NCBI RefSeq assembly: GCF_964340395.1
Contig: NC_135571.1
Coordinates: 14,944,721 to 15,008,720 of the forward strand
Reading direction: 5' to 3'
DNA: 64,000 nucleotides
Source of the DNA: Glandiceps talaboti
Lineage: Eukaryota; Hemichordata; Enteropneusta; Spengelidae
Part shown: positions 57,926 through 64,000 of the stretch, piece by piece
Layout: every line of letters starts with the position of its first letter
How positions within the stretch are numbered: position 1 is the stretch's first letter
Program-made: the position numbers and the translations under genes
The notes under the pieces: model-generated
Databases searched by the model: none
What the model saw: the letters and a program-made list of their open reading frames with translations, nothing else
Told to the model about the DNA's origin: nothing

Positions 57926-60035
57926 TCCAAAGTTATTATACAATATACCTCCAACATTATTATACAATGTACCTACAAAGTCATTATACAATGTACCTCC
58001 AACATTATTATACAATGTACCTCTAACATTATTATACAATGTACCTCCAACATTATTATACAATGTACCTCCAACATTATTATACAATGTACCTACAAAG
58101 TTATTATACAATGTACCTCCAACATTATTATACAATGTACCTACAAAGTTATTATACAATGTACCTCCAAAGTTATTATACAATGTACCTCCAACATTAT
58201 TATACAATGTACCTACAAAGTTATTATACAATGTACCTACAAAGTTATTATACAATGTACCTCCAAAGTCATTATACAATGTACCTCCAACATTATTATA
58301 CAATGTACCTACAAAGTCATTATACAATGTACCTCCAACATTATTATACAATGTACCTCCAACATTATTATACAATGTACCTCCAACATTATTATACAAT
58401 GTACCTCCAACATTATTATACAATGTACCTACAAAGTTATTATACAATGTACCTCCAACATTATTATACAATGTACCTCTAACATTATTATACAATGTAC
58501 CTCCAACATTATTATACAATGTACCTCCAACATTATTATACAATGTACCTACAAAGTTATTATACAATGTACCTCTAACATTATTATACAATGTACCTCC
58601 AACATTATTATACAATGTACCTCCAACATTATTATACAATGTACCTACAAAGTCATTATACAATGTACCTCCAACATTATTATACAATGTACCTACAAAG
58701 TCATTATACAATGTACCTCTAACATTATTATACAATGTACCTCCAACATTATTATACAATGTACCTCCAACATTATTATACAATGTACCTCCAACATTAT
58801 TATACAATGTACCTCCAACATTATTATACAATGTACCTACAAAGTTATTATACAATGTACCTACAAAGTTATTATACAATGTACCTACAAAGTTATTATA
58901 CAATGTACCTACAAAGTTATTATACAATATACCTCCAACATTATTATACAATATACCTACAAAGTTATTATACAATGTACCTACAAAGTTATTATACAAT
59001 GTACCTACAAAGTTATTATACAATGTACCTACTAAGTTATTATACAATGTACCTACTAAGTTATTATACAATGTACCTACAAAGTTATTATACAATGTAC
59101 CTACTAAGTTATTATACAATGTACCTACAAAGTTATTATACAATGTACCTACAAAGTTATTATACAATGTACCTACAAAGTTATTATACAATGTACCTAC
59201 AAAGTTATTATACAATGTACCTACAAAGTTATTATACAATGTACCTACTAAGTTATTAATTATACAATGTACCTACAAAGTTATTATACAATGTACCTAC
59301 AAAGTTATTATACAATGTACCTACAAAGTTATTATACAATGTACCTACAAAGTTATTATACAATGTACCTACTAAGTTATTAATTATACAATGTACCTAC
59401 AAAGTTATTATACAATGTACCTACAAAGTTATTATACAATGTACCTACAAAGTCATTATACAATGTACCTACAAAGTTATTATACAATGTACCTACAAAG
59501 TCATTATACAATGTACCTACAACGTTACTATGGAGTCACATACAACGTTACTATGGAGTCACATACAACGTTATTATACAATATACCTACAAAGTTATTA
59601 TACAATGTACCTACTAAGTTATTAATTATACAATGTACCTACAAAGTTATTATACAATGTACCTACAAAGTCATTATACAATGTACCTACAAAGTTATTA
59701 TACAATGTACCTACAACGTTACTATGGAGTCACATACAACGTTACTATGGAGTCACATACAACGTTATTATACAATATACCTACAAAGTTATTAATTATA
59801 CAATGTACCTACAAAGTTATTATACAATGTACCTACAAAGTTATTATACAATGTACCTACAAAGTTATTATATAATGTACCTACAAAGTTATTATACAAT
59901 GTACCTACAAAGTTATTATACAATGTACCTACTAAGTTATTATACAATGTACCTACATTTGTACAATGTTACTATGGAGTCACTATGTATCTATCATACA
60001 TGTACAATGTACTTACAAAGTTATTATACATATTG
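57926..60035. repeat. 24-bp minisatellite upstream of exon 1
   Basis: About 85 units of TTATTATACAATGTACCTAC plus AAAG, with CTCCAACA variants. The 24-bp period keeps frames open on both strands (370-440 residues). This is why large ORFs appear here. Confidence 0.97.
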
Positions 60036-60039
60036 TGAA

Positions 60040-60245
60040 AATTAACAACAATTTGGCTGCTATTCAGCCACATTTGATTTGGTTGTAAAACAAAATGACA
60101 AGCATATGTCTCATATATATTGTTACATTTGAGCCAGGTTTGGTTGAAATCGGTTAGTACATGCCAGAGATATGAGGATGCATGGACAGACAGACAGACG
60201 GATGGACAGAACCCAATTTATGGAGCTAAGTACAGTATCCATTTC
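60040..60245 (+). mobile_element. pearl-like element 3' fragment
   Basis: TTGGCTGCTATTCAGCCACA, an AAATCGGTTAGTACATGCCA segment and a GGACAGACAGACAGACGG microsatellite resemble the 3' ends of families A and C. The following 60246-60660 shows nothing recognisable. Confidence 0.5.
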
Positions 60246-60661
60246 TAGTAAATTATATAGCAAACTTTGTGAAACATACATGTAGAAAAGGTTTGAAGTG
60301 TTGACTACAAAGAAAGTACTATTGGAAATATAACTTAAAATGTAGGTGGCATGTAAAAGTGTTTATAATAATAAAGTGTTCACTCTACCAAAGTTTATTA
60401 CAAAGAGATTTCAATGTAATAAATACAGTTTCTGTACTAAGTTTGTTACCATGTATGTAGGATTATGTTATTATTTTCACTGGTTCATCTTTTTAGCTAG
60501 CCATGAATCAATATCATTATAGTAAAAGACAGCATGGATTTTTTGTTTAGCTAGTTTTCTGCTTGACTAAATCCCATTAAATTAGACATTATCCTTGAAT
60601 TTCCACTGTGTATACATACATGTACACATGTACATTTCAGAACTGTGGTTTCCCACACGTG

Positions 60662-61495
60662 TAAATGTAGAAATTCATTTGGTGGGGGAGGGTGGGAGGA
60701 TGTAGAAATTCATTTGGTGGGGAAGGGTGGGAGGATGTAGAAATTCATTTGGTGGGGAAGGGTGGGAGGACGTAGAAATTCATTTGGTGGGGAAGGGTGG
60801 GAGGACGTAGAAATTCATTTGGTGGGGAAGGGTGGGAGGACGTAGAAATTCATTTGGTGGGGAAGGGTGGGAGGACGTAGAAATTCATTTGGTGGGGAAG
60901 GGTGGGAGGACGTAGAAATTCATTTGGTGGGGAAGGGTGGGAGGACGTAGAAATTCATTTGGTGGGGAAGGGTGGGAGGACGTAGAAATTCATTTGGTGG
61001 GGAAGGGTGGGAGGACGTAGAAATTCATTTGGTGGGGAAGGGTGGGAGGACGTAGAAATTCATTTGGTGGGGAAGGGTGGGAGGACGTAGAAATTCATTT
61101 GGTGGGGAAGGGTGGGAGGACGTAGAAATTCATTTGGTGGGGAAGGGTGGGAGGACGTAGAAATTCATTTGGTGGGGAAGGGTGGGAGGACGTAGAAATT
61201 CATTTGGTGGGGAAGGGTGGGAGGACGTAGAAATTCATTTGGTGGGGAAGGGTGGGAGGACGTAGAAATTCATTTGGTGGGGAAGGGTGGGAGGACGTAG
61301 AAATTCATTTGGTGGGGAAGGGTGGGAGGATGTAGAAATTCATTTGGTGGGGAAGGGTGGGAGGATGTAGAAATTCATTTGGTGGGGAAGGGTGGGAGGA
61401 CGTAGAAATTCATTTGGTGGGGGAGGGTGGGAGGATGTAGAAATTCATTTGGTGGGGAAGGGTGGGAGGACGTAGAAATTCATCTGGTGGGGAGG
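60662..61495. repeat. 36-bp G-rich minisatellite
   Basis: About 23 almost identical units of GTAGAAATTCATTTGGTGGG plus GAAGGGTGGGAGGACG. The region 61496-61885 holds nothing recognisable beyond ACATGTACATGTA phrases. Confidence 0.97.
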
Positions 61496-61887
61496 GAAGT
61501 ACATGTAGGGGAAGGGTTAACTACATGTATGCTGATAAGCCAGGTACATTTTACAAACAGGTGGATTCCTGGAAAGACTAAAGTACATGTACATGTATAC
61601 GTGTATAAATAAACATGATTACTGCAGCAACAAACATACTTTACAGTACATGTACAATGTATGTTTATCCTTTCATTTCTCCCTTAACAGTGTAAGGGAA
61701 ACAAAATAGCAAAGCCCCTTTTTAAATTAACTCTCAGAAATGGAAGTTGATAGAGAAAGCACTGAGGTTTTAAAGATGGTTTCATTGAACCTGAACTAAT
61801 AACAAATACGGTGTTCATAAACCATGACCACATAACAATGCCCTATGGTAACCTCTGTTAACTATTAACAAGACACATCAAACCCAC

Positions 61888-62018
61888 ATCTCTGTTGCAA
61901 TTATTTTCATTTGAACAATTTCCCAACTAGATACCAGGAGTAACATGACCACCAAACATCATCAAAGCAATCGGTCCAGCAGTTTTTGAGTTTAAGTTGT
62001 TTACACACACACACAGCC
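61888..62018 (+). mobile_element. family B element, 3' internal fragment
   Basis: TTATTTTCATTTGAACAATT through GAGTTTAAGTTGTTTACACA matches 52225-52325. It joins a Penelope fragment at an (AC)n run. Confidence 0.7.
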
Positions 62019-62590
62019 ACACTGTTCTCAGGGCCAAAAACATGATTAGTATTAATAATAAAATGACATGTACCACATTGAGTACGATCGCATGGAAATG
62101 AACCAGCTTTAACTTCCAATTCATGTTGTTCTGTACGTACCACCATATCTTTAAGACTGGTATCACGACGCCAAGCTGTTAAAGGTACTTCAGGAAACAA
62201 TGAATTGGTAACCCTATTAGAACGTAAGATATTAAAATGCTTGTATATAATGTTCTTATTAAACTCTAGTGGAAAAGGGATGGTATGTAAGAGCTAATAT
62301 GGGACGATCGTTGTTACTTTTCTGATCATGTGATTTGATACAAGCTTCCCTAGATAAAGATAACACCTTAAGTAAAGCTGCATTGGTAACCGACACTGGA
62401 TAACCATGTTGATGGAAGTACGTGCAAAATTCAGCAGCCCTTTCTCTGAAATCCAAATCACTACTACAAATACATGTACGACGTAAACGAAGTAATTCTG
62501 AATAGGGAATGGAATCTTTACACTTATTAGGATGTGATGAACCATACTGCAAATATGAATGTGAATCAGTAGGTTTAGTATAAATACATG
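62013..62590 (-). mobile_element. Penelope-like element fragment, inverted copy
   Basis: The minus strand reads KPTDSHSYLQYGSSHPNKCK, DSIPYSELLRLRRTCICSSD, LDFRERAAEFCTYFHQHGYP, the C-terminal region of Penelope reverse transcriptase (KPTDSH-YL and HP motifs). A frameshift with stops near 62260 separates VPLTAWRRDTSLKDMVVRTE and CGTCHFIINTNHVFGPENSV. It is truncated before the GIY-YIG domain at a GTGTG junction. Confidence 0.88.
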
Positions 62591-62935
62591 TAGATGTGTG
62601 CATGTATGTACATACGTACATGTACATATGTACATACATACATACATGTACATACATACACATATACATATACATATACATACATAAGTACGTACGTACG
62701 TACGTACGTACGTACGTACATACGTACGTGCATACATACATACATACATGCATGCATGCATGCATACATACATACATACATACATACATACATACATACA
62801 TAGACAGACAGACAGACATATACATACATACATACATACATACATACATACATACATACATACATACATACATACATACATACATACATACATACATACA
62901 TACATACATACATACATACATACATACATACATAG
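62591..62935. repeat. TACA/CGTA microsatellite between inverted Penelope copies
   Basis: (CATA)n with (CGTA)n and GACAGACAGACA interruptions. Confidence 0.97.
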
Positions 62936-63960
62936 TAGTGATTTGGATTTCAGAAAAAGGTCTGCAGAATTTTGCACGTACTTCCATCAACGTGGTTATC
63001 CTATGTCTGTTACCAACGCGGCTTTACATAAAGTATCATCTTTGTCTAGGGAAGCTTGTATCAAATCACATGATCAGAGGAGTAACAACGATCGTCCCAT
63101 ACTAGCTCTTACATACCATCCCTTTTCAACTAGAGTTAAAAACATTATATACAAGCATTTTAATATCTTACGTTCTAATAGGGTTACCAATTCATTGTTT
63201 CCCGCAGTACCATTAACAGCTTGGCGTCGTGATACCAGTCTTAGAGATATGGTGGTACGTACAGAACAACGTGAATTGGAAGTTAATGCTGGTTCTTTTC
63301 CGTGCGATCGTACTCGATGTGGTACATTTGTACATGTCGTTTCATTATTAATACTAATCATGTTTTTGGCCCTAAGAACAGTGTGCCTGTTACAAGTACA
63401 TTTACTTGTATTAGTACTAATGTAGTGTATTGCATTACATGTCAAAAATGTGGTTTTCTAAATATAGGTTCAACTGTACGTCGTCTTGGTGATCGTTTCG
63501 AGGAACATCTCCGTTTGACCAGACAAAAGAATCGTAACTATCCCGTATCTATGCATTTCATTACAAACGATCATAATGTATCAGATATGTCCATTTCAGG
63601 AATTTGTAAGGTTTCTGGTGATGAGAAAGCTTTGAGGTTGAAGGAAGAAGAAATCATTTTCCGTCTTGGAACGCTGGAACCCCTTGGAATTAATAGATTA
63701 TTCTCGTCTTTCCCAATCTAATTATCATGATTATTGGGTATTTTTTTAAATTTCAGGCGTATTCTATTGGGTTCTATTAGGTGCGTGCGAATTTAAGAAC
63801 TAATCCCACGTATAACCGTTTATTTATATCACGCGCGGTTTTGTTCCATTATATTTAGAAATGTTCGGGTTTTCACCTGGCATTTCTCTGTCTCGCCAAT
63901 TTTTCCTTTGAAAAAGAATATTTATACGAAACGTCGGATTTAACAGCTATATATACGGAC
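62936..63960 (+). mobile_element. Penelope-like element 3' part: RT end, GIY-YIG endonuclease, 3' region
   Basis: Starts in SSDLDFRKRSAEFCTYFHQR, continuing to VPLTAWRRDTSLRDMVVRTE and CGT, then an 8-base insertion near 63325 (a second GTACA) shifts the frame. It resumes CRFIINTNHVFGPKNSV and VVYCITCQKCGFLNIGSTVR, RLGDRFEEHL, the GIY-YIG endonuclease in which YIG is NIG, with the conserved Arg and EHL. It ends LGTLEPLGINRLFSSFPI, stop at 63719-63721. A 3' region follows with ATACGAAACGTCGG. 5' truncated at the microsatellite. Confidence 0.9.
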
Positions 63961-64000
63961 TGGTTTATTAGTTCCTTATGCATTTCTTTCTACATACATA

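Noticed and set aside
57923-59239. 438- and 372-residue open frames on both strands
   Set aside because: The 24-bp repeat period is a multiple of three and has no stop in these frames, so open length is automatic. Both strands are open at once and there is no domain.
63890-63945. Possible hammerhead ribozyme near ATACGAAACGTCGG in the Penelope 3' region
   Set aside because: Penelope elements can carry hammerheads, but no CUGANGA core could be placed before the GAAAC.

Overview
The window is animal (metazoan) nuclear DNA. Coding exons are short and separated by large introns, splice sites follow GT-AG, and half the bases are tandem repeats mixed with retrotransposon and DNA-transposon remnants. 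One host gene dominates: a SHANK/ProSAP scaffold gene on the minus strand, read from about 57.77 kb down to 11.89 kb. I could assemble 17 exons whose splice phases all agree. They give 4,998 coding bases including the stop, or 1,665 residues, with the order proline-rich start, SPN domain, six ankyrin-type repeats, a linker, SH3, PDZ, a long disordered region with Homer-type PPxxF motifs, and a C-terminal SAM domain. This is the full SHANK architecture at about the length of the vertebrate proteins. Vertebrates have three SHANK genes and most invertebrates one. The repeat and transposon content suggests a marine-type invertebrate, possibly lophotrochozoan because pearl-like elements were first described in bivalves, but the sequence does not fix the phylum.

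Layout: 1-3.57 kb is an AT-rich ~30-bp minisatellite containing an internal 1.2-kb duplication. 3.9-4.76 kb is a broken non-LTR reverse transcriptase. 4.8-11.8 kb is the 3' flank of SHANK with transposon remnants and arrays. 11.9-57.8 kb is SHANK. Almost every long intron holds its own private minisatellite: periods 22, 47/38, 14, 33, 28, 31, 59, 48, 26, 47, 52, 31, 38, 26, 40, 44 and 26 bp. 57.9-61.5 kb holds two more arrays (24 and 36 bp). 61.9-64.0 kb holds two Penelope-like retroelement fragments in inverted orientation around a TACA microsatellite.

The most interesting points concern splicing. Three arrays or duplications contain copies of real SHANK splice junctions: exon 6 acceptor x9, exon 5 donor x2, and the exon 12 acceptor region, which appears to have seeded a 28-bp array. 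A fourth array repeats a consensus 5' splice site about 60 times in sense orientation. Intron 4 also holds an uninterrupted actin C-terminal exon (55 codons plus stop) in the same orientation as SHANK. It has an AG acceptor in matching phase and an AATAAA downstream. A LINE copy in intron 1 has lost its reverse transcriptase core and has grown a 28-bp minisatellite out of its own coding sequence.

I found no operon-like or defence-type system. The numerous long open frames in arrays are products of repeat periodicity and are not reported as genes.
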